Shown in pieces: positions 24,978 to 32,314 of a stretch of 48,419 nucleotides of DNA (positions within the stretch are counted from its first letter, which is position 1; each line of letters begins with the position of its first letter). The position numbers were made by a program, and so were the translations under genes. Where the stretch lies: positions 1 through 48,419 of the forward strand of contig DLGQ01000014.1 of NCBI GenBank assembly GCA_002482775.1. The letters run 5' to 3'. The stretch comes from Flavobacteriales bacterium UBA7690. GTDB taxonomy: Bacteria; Bacteroidota; Bacteroidia; Flavobacteriales_F; PHOS-HE28. Below the pieces are notes generated by a model. It was given only the letters and a program-made list of their open reading frames with translations. It did not search any database and was not told the origin of the DNA.

Positions 24978-25691
24978 TCACGCCCCAGGGGTGATGCGCT
25001 GCGACCATTCGGCCGGGCTTAGCGCGTCTTTCACGTCGAATTCGCCGATCCGCGTGCGCCGCAATGCGGAGAGGTGCGCCCCACAACCCAACACCTGCCC
25101 GATGTCGTGCGCCAACGAACGGATGTAGGTGCCCTTGCTCACGTCCACCTCGAAATCCACTTCGGCACCACGGATGGCCACCACTTCCAGGCGACCGATG
25201 TTCACCTGAACGGGCGGCATGTCCACCAGGTGTGCGCGCTCCACATCACGCGCAAGGAAGTACGCGCGCTCGCCCTCGAACCGCTTGGCGCTAAAGTTCG
25301 GCGGACGTTGCATGATGTCGCCTTCGAACTGCGCGAAGCCTGCCCGGATGGCGCCTTCATCCAGGTGTTCCCACGGCAGGTGGTGGTCGGGCGTGGTCTC
25401 CAGGTCGTAGCTGGGCGTGGTGCTCCCCAAAGTGATGGTCCCGCTGTATGTCTTGCCCGCGCCTTGCAGCATGGGCAACTTCTTGGTGAACGGACCATAG
25501 GCGACGATCAACAATCCGGTGGCGAGCGGGTCCAGCGTTCCAGCATGCCCCACTTTCATCTTCCGCCCGGCGGCGATGCGTGCAGCGATGCGCAGTTTCC
25601 CCACTACGTTGAAACTCGTCCACGTCAGCGGCTTGTCCACCAAAAGGAAACCGCCGGTATCCGGCGTGTAGATGAAGTCTTCCACCGCCAT
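24978..25691 (-). CDS. truB: tRNA pseudouridine(55) synthase
   Basis: The product has 237 residues. The catalytic Asp54 is in KVGHAGTLDPLATGLL. The N-terminal LLVDKPLTWTSFNVVGKLR, YSGTITLGSTTPSYD and YIRSLAHDIGQVLGCGAHLSALRRTRIGEF segments are TruB signatures. It isomerises U55 in the T-loop of tRNAs. The length is shorter than the 300-residue E. coli enzyme because the C-terminal PUA domain is absent, as is usual in Bacteroidota. Its start overlaps the uppP stop by one base (TGATG), so it is the last gene of the ftsX-DUF3098-uppP-truB operon. Confidence 0.95.
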   Translation of the reverse strand: MAVEDFIYTPDTGGFLLVDKPLTWTSFNVVGKLRIAARIAAGRKMKVGHAGTLDPLATGLLIVAYGPFTKKLPMLQGAGKTYSGTITLGSTTPSYDLETTPDHHLPWEHLDEGAIRAGFAQFEGDIMQRPPNFSAKRFEGERAYFLARDVERAHLVDMPPVQVNIGRLEVVAIRGAEVDFEVDVSKGTYIRSLAHDIGQVLGCGAHLSALRRTRIGEFDVKDALSPAEWSQRITPGA

Positions 25692-26485
25692 CAGATCATC
25701 TGCATCGAAACACCGGCGAAGTGCAATGCGATGATGACACCACCCACCGCGATACGGTACCAGCCGAAGGCTTTGAAGCCGCTCTTGGTGAGGTAGCTGA
25801 TGAAGGAGCGAATGGCCAAGACCGCTACGATGAACGCGACCACGTTGCCGATGGCGAAGAGTTGGAAGTGCTCGGTGGTGAACGCTCCACCGTCTTTGAC
25901 GTAATCGTAAATGGACTTCGCCGTGGCCGCGAACATGGTGGGCACCGCGAGGAAGAAGCTGAACTCCGCGGCGTTCTTGCGCGTGAAACCCTGTGTCATA
26001 CCACCGATGATGGTGGCCGCCGAACGCGATACACCGGGCACCATGGCCAGGCATTGCCATACTCCGATTGTGGCCGCTTGTTTGAAGGACATCGGCTGTT
26101 CGGCGTTCTCTTCAACCTGCGGAGCGAGGCGGTCGATGAAGAGGAACACGATGCCACCGAGGAACAGCATCACGCCTACAACGACCACATTCTCCAACAA
26201 CATGTCGATGTAGTCCTTGAAGAACAAGCCCGCGATCACCGCCGGGATGAACCCCGCGAGCAGCTTCAAGTAGAAGTCGAAGCTCTGGAAGAAGCGCTTC
26301 CAGTACAGTGCGACAACGCTAAGGATGGTGCCGAACTGGATGGCGACGGTGAAAAGCTTGACGAATTCGTCCTGCTGGATCCCCATGATGGTGGACCCGA
26401 TGATCATGTGGCCCGTGCTGCTGACGGGCAGGAATTCGGTGATCCCCTCGATGATGGCGAGGATGATCGCTTGGATGATCGTCAT
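25691..26485 (-). CDS. uppP: Undecaprenyl-diphosphate phosphatase
   Basis: The product has 264 residues and about eight membrane helices. It recycles the lipid carrier of cell-wall and O-antigen synthesis by removing a phosphate from undecaprenyl diphosphate. The two family motifs are clear: EGITEFLPVSSTGHMII near the N-terminus, with the catalytic Glu/Ser, and MVPGVSRSAATIIGGM in the middle. It overlaps the DUF3098 gene by ATGA upstream and truB by one base downstream, so expression is coupled. The same order is frequent in Bacteroidota. Confidence 0.96.
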   Translation of the reverse strand: MTIIQAIILAIIEGITEFLPVSSTGHMIIGSTIMGIQQDEFVKLFTVAIQFGTILSVVALYWKRFFQSFDFYLKLLAGFIPAVIAGLFFKDYIDMLLENVVVVGVMLFLGGIVFLFIDRLAPQVEENAEQPMSFKQAATIGVWQCLAMVPGVSRSAATIIGGMTQGFTRKNAAEFSFFLAVPTMFAATAKSIYDYVKDGGAFTTEHFQLFAIGNVVAFIVAVLAIRSFISYLTKSGFKAFGWYRIAVGGVIIALHFAGVSMQMI

Positions 26486-26739
26486 TTGCCCGCCTCGTTC
26501 GCCCCGGTCTTTTTCAGGATGGCGAAGGCCACGAAGATGTAGCCCACCACGACCACGATCGGCGCAACGGTGATCCGGCGTGTGCTGAACAGCTCGGCCG
26601 CATCGAACTCATTGGGGTCGCCGTTGCCGCCACCGCTCATCAAGATGAAACCGATGGTAACGATGGCCAGGCCGATCACCAGGAAACGGTAGTTGATCGC
26701 CGTGAACGGCATGTCGTTGTTGAGCTCGGGTTTGGCCAT
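26482..26739 (-). CDS. DUF3098 small membrane protein
   Basis: The product has 85 residues with two membrane helices (about 15-34, NYRFLVIGLAIVTIGFILMSG; and about 56-75, VAPIVVVVGYIFVAFAIL). The conserved LMSGGGNGDPNEFDAAELFSTRRITVAP segment between them is the DUF3098 signature. It is found between ftsX and uppP in most Bacteroidota genomes, which suggests a role near cell division or envelope synthesis, but none is demonstrated here. The start is 12 nt after the ftsX stop, and its own stop overlaps uppP. Confidence 0.9.
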   Translation of the reverse strand: MAKPELNNDMPFTAINYRFLVIGLAIVTIGFILMSGGGNGDPNEFDAAELFSTRRITVAPIVVVVGYIFVAFAILKKTGANEAGK

Positions 26740-26751
26740 GGCACTAGGTGT

Positions 26752-27627
26752 TCAACTCCAATGGAGGTCTTCGGAATTCATGCGAAGGTAGCGGCGCACC
26801 GCGAACCAGGTGGAGATCAGCGAGATGAGCACGCCCAGCACAAGCACCCCCGCGAAGAGCATGGCCAGCGTAGGCATGTCCGTGAAGGCGAGCAGGTCCG
26901 GCATGTAGTGGTTGGTGAGCTGTAGAAGACCCACGAGCAACCCGATGGCCAGCACCGCCCCGAAGATCCCCTGCCACAAGCTTTGTCCCAGGAACGGTTT
27001 TTTGATGAACCACTGCGTAGCGCCCACCAGGTGCATGGTGCGGATCAGGAAACGCTTGCTGTAGATGGCCAGGCGGATGGTGTTGTTGATCAACGCGACC
27101 GCTACGATCAGCAACAGTGCTGTAAAACCCAAAGCGACCAGACCGAGCTTGCTCACGTTCTTATCGATGTTCTCCACCACCGCCGCATTGTAGGCCACCT
27201 CCTGCACGCGCTGGTCCTTCTTCAACTGTTCCACGATCCACTTCAAACTATCCGCCTGCGCGTAGTCGGCGTTCAACCGAAGCTCCACAGAAGGGAGAAG
27301 TGGATTGCTGCCCAGCACACCGAGGAAATCCTCGCCGAGGTCCTTCTTCAGCTGTTCGGCGGCTTCATCGGCCGTTATATAACGCGTTTCGTGGGCGTAG
27401 GCCTCGGTGTCCAACTCCTTGCGGAACTGCATCACGTCCACCTCCTTCAAGTCGCGTTTCAGGAAGAGCTCCACACGCACGTTCTCCTTGAAATAGCGCT
27501 CCAAGGCGCGGGCGTTCACCATCACGAACCCTAGGAATCCCAACATGAACAGGACCAAAGTGATGCCGATGACCGTGCTCACATTGGAGCTGCGGGTGCG
27601 GGACTTCAGGTAGCGCTGGTCGCTCAT
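26752..27627 (-). CDS. ftsX: Cell division protein FtsX-like permease
   Basis: The product has 291 residues. The topology is cytoplasmic N-terminus, helix 1 (about 18-40, STVIGITLVLFMLGFLGFVMV), a periplasmic domain of about 130 residues, then three further helices (VALGFTALLLIVAVALINN, LAIGLLVGLLQL and LFAGVLVLGVLISLIS). This is the FtsX plan: with the ATPase FtsE it controls peptidoglycan hydrolases at the septum. FtsE is not in the window. A TACTTTCG box is 7 nt before the start, and the gene is divergent from leuS. It heads the four-gene operon down to truB. Confidence 0.92.
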   Translation of the reverse strand: MSDQRYLKSRTRSSNVSTVIGITLVLFMLGFLGFVMVNARALERYFKENVRVELFLKRDLKEVDVMQFRKELDTEAYAHETRYITADEAAEQLKKDLGEDFLGVLGSNPLLPSVELRLNADYAQADSLKWIVEQLKKDQRVQEVAYNAAVVENIDKNVSKLGLVALGFTALLLIVAVALINNTIRLAIYSKRFLIRTMHLVGATQWFIKKPFLGQSLWQGIFGAVLAIGLLVGLLQLTNHYMPDLLAFTDMPTLAMLFAGVLVLGVLISLISTWFAVRRYLRMNSEDLHWS

Positions 27628-27634
27628 CAGGCGG

Positions 27635-27642
27635 CGAAAGTA
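27635..27642 (-). promoter_or_regulatory. Candidate -7 box (TACTTTCG) of the ftsX operon
   Basis: It lies 7 nt before the ftsX ATG and is divergent from the leuS box at 27686-27693, so the 85-nt gap holds two back-to-back promoters. Confidence 0.45.
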
Positions 27643-27685
27643 AGGGCGATGGCCGCAACGCCCTTACTCTCGCCTCTCCGCCTTC

Positions 27686-27693
27686 TACCTTCG
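27686..27693 (+). promoter_or_regulatory. Candidate -7 box (TACCTTCG) of leuS
   Basis: The plus-strand box is 19 nt before the leuS ATG at 27713. Confidence 0.45.
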
Positions 27694-27712
27694 CGGTCCG
27701 TAGCACAGGACC

Positions 27713-30700
27713 ATGCAGTACGATCCGAAGGAAATCGAGCAGAAGTGGCGTAAGAAGTGGAAGGCCGATAAGACCTACAAGGTCGAGAACGATACCACCA
27801 AGCCGAAGTACTACGTGCTCGACATGTTCCCGTACCCCAGCGGCGCGGGCCTGCATGTGGGGCACCCGCTCGGCTACATCGCCAGCGACATCGTGGCGCG
27901 CTTCAAGCGGCACAACGGCTTCAACGTGCTGCACCCGATGGGCTATGACAGCTTCGGGTTGCCTGCGGAACAGTATGCCATCCAGACCGGCCAGCATCCT
28001 GCGAAGACCACGGAAGTGAACATCGCGCGGTACCGCGAGCAGCTGGACAACATCGCCTTCAGCTTCGACTGGGACCGTGAAGTGCGCACCAGCGACCCCG
28101 CCTACTACAAGTGGACCCAATGGATCTTCATCCAACTCTTCGAGAGTTGGTATGACCACGAAGCACAACGCGCCCGACCCATCACCGAGTTGATCGCTCG
28201 GTTCGGCGAACAAGGCTGGCACCCCAACGATGCATGCGCCCTCACCGGTGATGTGGAAGAGGAGCTCGGCGCCTTCACGGCCAACGAGTGGAACGCCTTC
28301 GACGACCGCACGAAGCAGCGCATCCTGCAACATTTTCGCCTTGCTTACCTCAGCGAGGCTTGGGTGAACTGGTGCCCCGCATTGGGCACGGTGCTCGCCA
28401 ACGACGAGGTGAAGGACGGTGTGAGCGAACGCGGCGGACATCCCGTGGAACGCAAACGCATGCCGCAATGGAGCATGCGCATCACGGCCTATGCACAACG
28501 CTTGATCGACGGATTGGATGCGCTTGAATGGAGCGACAGCATCAAGGAAGCACAGCGCAACTGGATCGGCAGGAGCGAAGGGGCACTTGTTCGCTTCAAG
28601 CTCAAAATGCCCCTCACCCCCAGCCCCTCTCCCGAGGAGAGGGGAGGAATGCCCCTAACCACCAGCACCTCGGCCGAGGAGAGGGGGGAGGTCAAGCCAC
28701 CTTCATGGGCGGAGCGACCAGGCTTCATGACCGCCAATGTCGGCAGTGCAGGGAAGCTTCAGCGCTTTGCGCGTGAGATGCGTAAGGACCCTACCGAGGC
28801 AGAAGAGAAGTTGTGGCAGCAACTGCGCGGCTACACTACTGGGGGTCGTATCCGGCGTCAACATGCCATTGATACGTTCATCGTGGACTTTGTCTCATTG
28901 CCCAAGTGCTTGGTGATCGAAGTTGACGGTGGTATACACGATGACCAACAGGCTGAGGATGCGGCACGCACTGAGCGATTGAACGAGTTGGGCTTTGATT
29001 TGATCCGGTTCACCAATGAGGAGGTGCTTACCGACCTGCCCCGAGTTGTTGACACCATCAAAGCCACACTCGCAGCTCGTCCCGATCACAAGGCAGGTAA
29101 GGACCAACAAGCTTGGAACGAGGATCCATCGGAAGAAGTGAGCTCCTCCCCTCTCCCTGGGAGAGGGGCTGGGGGTGAGGGGTATTTCATTGACGTCTTC
29201 ACCACCCGGCCCGATACACTCTTTGGTGTCACCTTCGTGACGCTGGCCCCCGAGCACGAGCTGGTGGAAGTGATCACGCCCGCCGAGCGCCGCAACGAAG
29301 TGATGGCCTACGTGACCGCCGCCAAGAACCGCAGCGAGCGCGATCGTATGGCCGATGTGAAGAAGGTGAGCGGCGTGTTCACCGGTGCGACGTGCATCCA
29401 TCCCTTCACTGGAAAGGAAGTGCCCGTTTGGGTAGGCGACTATGTCCTCGGCGGTTACGGCACCGGTGCGGTGATGGCCGTGCCCGGTGGCGATCAGCGC
29501 GACTGGAATTTCGCCACGCACTTCGGACTGCCCATCATCGCGGTGACGGAAGGCGCTGACATCAGCAAGGAGGCCGATGAGCGTAAGGATGCCATCATCT
29601 GCAGCGAAGGTTTCCTCAAAGGCCTCGCGGTGCCCGAGGCGATCACGCGCGCCATCGATGAATTGGAAAACCGCGCTGCCGGAGAGCGTCGCATCAACTA
29701 CCGCTTGCGCGATGCCGCCTTTGGTCGCCAGCGCTACTGGGGCGAGCCGATCCCCATCTACTACAAGGAAGGCGTGCCCTATGCGCTGCCCGAGAGCGAG
29801 CTGCCCTTGAAGCTACCCGAGGTGGACAAGTTCCTGCCCACGGAAGACGGCGAACCACCACTCGCGCGTGCCGCGAATTGGAACTACAACGGCCATCCGT
29901 TGGAAACCACCACCATGCCCGGTTGGGCCGGCAGCAGCTGGTACTTCCTGCGCTACATGGACCCGCACAACGCGGATCGTTTCGCTTCGCCGGAAGCCAT
30001 CAACTACTGGCAGCAAGTGGACCTCTACATGGGCGGCAGCGAACACGCCACCGGCCACCTGCTCTACTTCCGCTTCTGGACCAAGTTCCTCAAAGACCGC
30101 GGCTACATCAACTTCGATGAACCGGCGAAGAAGCTGGTGAACCAGGGGATGATACAGGGGGTATCTCAGACGGTAGCCGTGGCATATGTGAGTTTGAATA
30201 AGTTGGTTAGTGAAGAGAATCGAGGCGTTTGGATACCGTTGAAGGATGCGGGCTACTTCGAGATACTGAATTCGCCGAAGCACATGCGCTTCAATGATGA
30301 TGGTGTCCCGATTGCACAAACGGTGATTTTCGAGCCTGAAGTAAAATTCCTCCGGGATTTCGAAGGCTACAACCACGTGTACGCGCAGGAAGTGAACGTA
30401 CCGATTCAGTGTATTGAAGACGGTGTCCTGAACATTCAAGCATACTTGGGAACGGTTGAAGGAAGGAAGCACATCGATGCCGTCTTTCTTGTTGACGGGG
30501 GCTACTGGCACAAGGGTAATCTAACCCTACGTGATAAAGCAGCGTCGAAAGAAGTGCGGACTCATCCCTTGGTCGAGAAGATGTCGAAGTCCAAACTGAA
30601 CGTCGTCAACCCCGACGACATTATCTCGAAGTACGGCGCCGACACGCTGCGGCTGTACGAGATGTTCCTAGGCCCCATCGAGCAGAGCAAACCCTGGGAC

Positions 30701-31258
30701 ACCAATGGCATCGAGGGCACCTTCCGTTTCCTGCGCAAATTCTGGAACCTGTTCTACGAAAGCGATGTGTTCAGTGTAAGCGACGAAGCGCCCACCAAGG
30801 CCGAGTTCAAAGTGTTGCACGCCACCCTGAAGAAAGTGACGGAAGACATCGAGAAGATGAGCTTCAACACCAGCGTAAGCCAGTTCATGATCGCCGTGAA
30901 CGAATTGGGAACGTTGAAGTGCCACAAACGCGACGTGCTGGAACCGCTCACCATCGCCCTGGCGCCCTTCGCGCCGCACATCGCCGAAGAGCTTTGGGAG
31001 AAGTTGGGGCACACTACCAGCATCACCACCGCGCCTTGGCCCAAGTGGGACGAGCAGTACCTCGTGGAAGACAACTTCAGCTACCCCATCAGCTTCAACG
31101 GGAAAACACGTCTACAACTGGAATTCCCCATCGCCCTGGACGCGAAAAGCGTGGAGGCTGCCGTTCTGGCAAACCCGGAGGTGCAATTGCGCCTGGAAGG
31201 CAAAGCCCCCAAGAAGGTGATCGTGGTCCCGAAACGCATCGTCAATATCGTGGTATGA
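27713..31258 (+). CDS. leuS: Leucyl-tRNA synthetase with in-frame DUF559 nuclease insertion
   Basis: The product has 1181 residues; Bacteroidota LeuRS is usually well under 1000. The class I signatures are intact: HVGH at 48-51 (FPYPSGAGLHVGHPLGY) and KMSKS at 956-960. The editing (CP1) domain starts at NWIGRSEG (about 284-291) and its TTRPDT motif is at 497-502. Residues 299-490 are foreign: two repeat-encoded 14-mers (MPLTPSPSPEERGG and a variant), a DUF559 nuclease-like domain (about 349-455) and a repeat-encoded tail (SSPLPGRGAGGEG). The insertion is 192 codons and keeps the frame. Residues about 815-955 are encoded by DNA of lower GC. Whether the enzyme works as a fusion cannot be read, but no stop or shift breaks it and no second leuS is in the window. 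Confidence 0.95.
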   Translation: MQYDPKEIEQKWRKKWKADKTYKVENDTTKPKYYVLDMFPYPSGAGLHVGHPLGYIASDIVARFKRHNGFNVLHPMGYDSFGLPAEQYAIQTGQHPAKTTEVNIARYREQLDNIAFSFDWDREVRTSDPAYYKWTQWIFIQLFESWYDHEAQRARPITELIARFGEQGWHPNDACALTGDVEEELGAFTANEWNAFDDRTKQRILQHFRLAYLSEAWVNWCPALGTVLANDEVKDGVSERGGHPVERKRMPQWSMRITAYAQRLIDGLDALEWSDSIKEAQRNWIGRSEGALVRFKLKMPLTPSPSPEERGGMPLTTSTSAEERGEVKPPSWAERPGFMTANVGSAGKLQRFAREMRKDPTEAEEKLWQQLRGYTTGGRIRRQHAIDTFIVDFVSLPKCLVIEVDGGIHDDQQAEDAARTERLNELGFDLIRFTNEEVLTDLPRVVDTIKATLAARPDHKAGKDQQAWNEDPSEEVSSSPLPGRGAGGEGYFIDVFTTRPDTLFGVTFVTLAPEHELVEVITPAERRNEVMAYVTAAKNRSERDRMADVKKVSGVFTGATCIHPFTGKEVPVWVGDYVLGGYGTGAVMAVPGGDQRDWNFATHFGLPIIAVTEGADISKEADERKDAIICSEGFLKGLAVPEAITRAIDELENRAAGERRINYRLRDAAFGRQRYWGEPIPIYYKEGVPYALPESELPLKLPEVDKFLPTEDGEPPLARAANWNYNGHPLETTTMPGWAGSSWYFLRYMDPHNADRFASPEAINYWQQVDLYMGGSEHATGHLLYFRFWTKFLKDRGYINFDEPAKKLVNQGMIQGVSQTVAVAYVSLNKLVSEENRGVWIPLKDAGYFEILNSPKHMRFNDDGVPIAQTVIFEPEVKFLRDFEGYNHVYAQEVNVPIQCIEDGVLNIQAYLGTVEGRKHIDAVFLVDGGYWHKGNLTLRDKAASKEVRTHPLVEKMSKSKLNVVNPDDIISKYGADTLRLYEMFLGPIEQSKPWDTNGIEGTFRFLRKFWNLFYESDVFSVSDEAPTKAEFKVLHATLKKVTEDIEKMSFNTSVSQFMIAVNELGTLKCHKRDVLEPLTIALAPFAPHIAEELWEKLGHTTSITTAPWPKWDEQYLVEDNFSYPISFNGKTRLQLEFPIALDAKSVEAAVLANPEVQLRLEGKAPKKVIVVPKRIVNIVV
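28607..28648 (+). repeat. Palindromic repeat, left copy 1
   Basis: A CCCCTCACCCCCAGCCCCTC half is followed by the stem CCCCTCTCC / GGAGAGGGG, 42 bp long. Read in leuS it gives MPLTPSPSPEERGG. It is the inverse of the copy at 29142-29186 and matches the solo copy in ispG. Confidence 0.85.
28649..28690 (+). repeat. Palindromic repeat, left copy 2 (degenerate)
   Basis: It is a direct tandem copy of 28607-28648 at exactly 42 bp offset, diverged in the middle (ACCAGCACCTCGGCC) so the stem is weaker. It encodes MPLTTSTSAEERGE and keeps the leuS frame. Confidence 0.75.
28727..29080 (+). other. DUF559 (Vsr-like) endonuclease domain within the leuS frame
   Basis: Leucyl-tRNA synthetase residues about 339-456. 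The family pattern is clear: LQRFAREMRKDPTEAEEKLW, then RIRRQHAIDTFIVDFVSL, LVIEVDGGIHDD, TERLNELGFDLIRFTNEEVL and a C-terminal helix. The probable catalytic acids Asp392 and Glu403/Asp405 (VDF ... IEVDG) are retained, so the nuclease may be active. DUF559 proteins are related to the very-short-patch repair endonuclease. A stand-alone start at ATG 28727 (MTANVGSAGKLQRF) is possible, but there is no stop before leuS resumes. Confidence 0.88.
29142..29186 (-). repeat. Palindromic repeat, right inverted copy
   Basis: Its reverse complement matches the left copy almost base for base (AATACCCCTCACCCCCAGCC, then CCCCTCTCCC). Read in leuS it gives SSPLPGRGAGGEGY. It marks the right end of the element. 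Confidence 0.85.
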
Positions 31259-31272
31259 ATGAGCTCAAGCCC

Positions 31273-31348
31273 CTGGCCCTGAGCCATGAGCCTCGAGCTG
31301 CTCGCGAAGCCCAACAGGTCAAGCTCGCGGCTCATGGCTCAGGGCTAG
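31273..31348. repeat. Long inverted repeat between leuS and the DUF3108 gene
   Basis: Two 27-nt arms, 31273-31299 and 31322-31348, match at 25 of 27 positions (core CCCTGAGCCATGAGCC) around a 22-nt spacer. There is no T run, so it resembles a REP-like dispersed element more than a terminator. Confidence 0.65.
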
Positions 31349-31395
31349 GAGTAGTATTCACCCGGTATTGGCATCCCCTTTGCATCCCCCAGGCC

Positions 31396-32217
31396 ATGGC
31401 ACGTTCAACTTCATTCGTTCTGGCTGGTCTTGCTATGCTTACCATGAGCTTCGGGCAGATGGACCGTCGTGTTCCGGGTAATGTTCTCGGGAAGGACCAT
31501 GGCATCTTGCGCGACCTGAAGCACAATGCGTTCAAACCCGGCGAGAAGCTCACCTACGTGGTACACTACGGTTGGGTGAACGCGGGTGAAGCCGTGGTGG
31601 AGCTGAAGGAGAGCGAACGTGAAGTGGGCGGCCGCAAGATCTGGGTGGCCACGGGCACGGGTAAGAGCATCGGTGCCTTCAACACCTTCTACAAGGTGGA
31701 CGACTATTACGAGACGCACTTCGATGCCAAGGGTATGTTCCCGTACGCCTTCATCCGCCGGGTGAGCGAGGGTGGCTACAACTTCAGCCAGGATTACATG
31801 TACAATCCGCACAAAAAGGAAGTGACCACGCAGAAGAAGGAGACGCATAAGGTGCCCGCCAACGTGCAGGATATGCTCAGCGCGTTCTACTTCGCCCGCA
31901 CCATGGATTTCACCAACGTGAAGGAAGGGGACGAGTTCACCATCGAGACCTTCTTGGACGATGAGCTATGGCCGCTGCGTATGCGCTACATCGGCAAGGA
32001 GACCATCAAGCTGCGCAACGGTAAGTACCGCTGCATGAAGTTCCAACCCGTGGTGCAGGAAGGCCGCGTGTTCAAAGGCAACGACGACCTGAATGTGTGG
32101 ATCACCGATGACGGCAACCGCATCCCAGTGCTGGCTCAAGCCAAGGTGCTGGTGGGTTCCATCAAGTTGGAATTGACGGACTACGAAGGGCTGATCCACC
32201 CCATCGCGAAACAATAG
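31396..32217 (+). CDS. DUF3108 periplasmic protein
   Basis: The product has 273 residues from ATG 31396. A signal peptide (FVLAGLAMLTMSFGQ) is followed by a beta-rich domain with FKPGEKLTYVVHYGWVNAGEAVVELKE, SIGAFNTFYKVDDYYETHFD and RNGKYRCMKFQPVVQEGRVFKGNDDLNVWITDDGNRIPVLAQAKVLVGSIK, the typical DUF3108 sequence path. Function is unknown; the family is secreted and often near lipid- or cell-wall-related genes. A strong hairpin with a T run follows 43 nt after the stop. It lies downstream of the inverted repeat that ends the leuS unit. Confidence 0.9.
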   Translation: MARSTSFVLAGLAMLTMSFGQMDRRVPGNVLGKDHGILRDLKHNAFKPGEKLTYVVHYGWVNAGEAVVELKESEREVGGRKIWVATGTGKSIGAFNTFYKVDDYYETHFDAKGMFPYAFIRRVSEGGYNFSQDYMYNPHKKEVTTQKKETHKVPANVQDMLSAFYFARTMDFTNVKEGDEFTIETFLDDELWPLRMRYIGKETIKLRNGKYRCMKFQPVVQEGRVFKGNDDLNVWITDDGNRIPVLAQAKVLVGSIKLELTDYEGLIHPIAKQ

Positions 32218-32259
32218 ATCCGCATGCGTTGGCCTTGAGGTGAACAACGCAACGTGGAA

Positions 32260-32299
32260 AGGAAGTCCCGCACACCCGCTGTGCGGGACTTCCTCTTTT
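32260..32299 (+). terminator. Rho-independent terminator after the DUF3108 gene
   Basis: A perfect 15-bp stem (AGGAAGTCCCGCAC with GTGCGGGACTTCCT, plus one closing pair) has a 5-nt loop and CTTTT after it. It lies just upstream of the M23 peptidase start at 32315. Confidence 0.85.
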
Positions 32300-32314
32300 G
32301 TTCCTTGCGCTCCG

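Larger units (their letters stand above)
28607..29186 (+). mobile_element. Palindrome-bounded DUF559 nuclease element inserted in leuS
   Basis: The element replaces a short loop between two strands of the LeuRS editing domain. The left end has two tandem palindromic repeats, 28607-28648 and 28649-28690. The right end has one inverted copy, about 29142-29186. Between them lies a complete DUF559-type domain with its own possible ATG at 28727. The in-frame part is 576 bp, so leuS reads straight through. Terminal inverted repeats plus a nuclease gene suggest a mobile unit; the mechanism is inferred. Confidence 0.75.

Noticed and set aside
24978..26060. Longer truB reading starting at 26060
   Set aside because: The extra 123 residues are out-of-frame uppP sequence; the TruB N-terminus begins at 25691.
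28607..29186. Intein or group I/II intron in leuS
   Set aside because: No intein splice residues (N-terminal Cys/Ser, terminal His-Asn followed by Cys/Ser/Thr) or Hint blocks, and no stop or frame change that an intron would usually bring. Inverted terminal palindromes point to another type of element.
30919..31395. N-terminal extension of the DUF3108 frame
   Set aside because: It overlaps the end of leuS in another frame and runs through the 31273-31348 hairpin; a signal peptide begins at ATG 31396.
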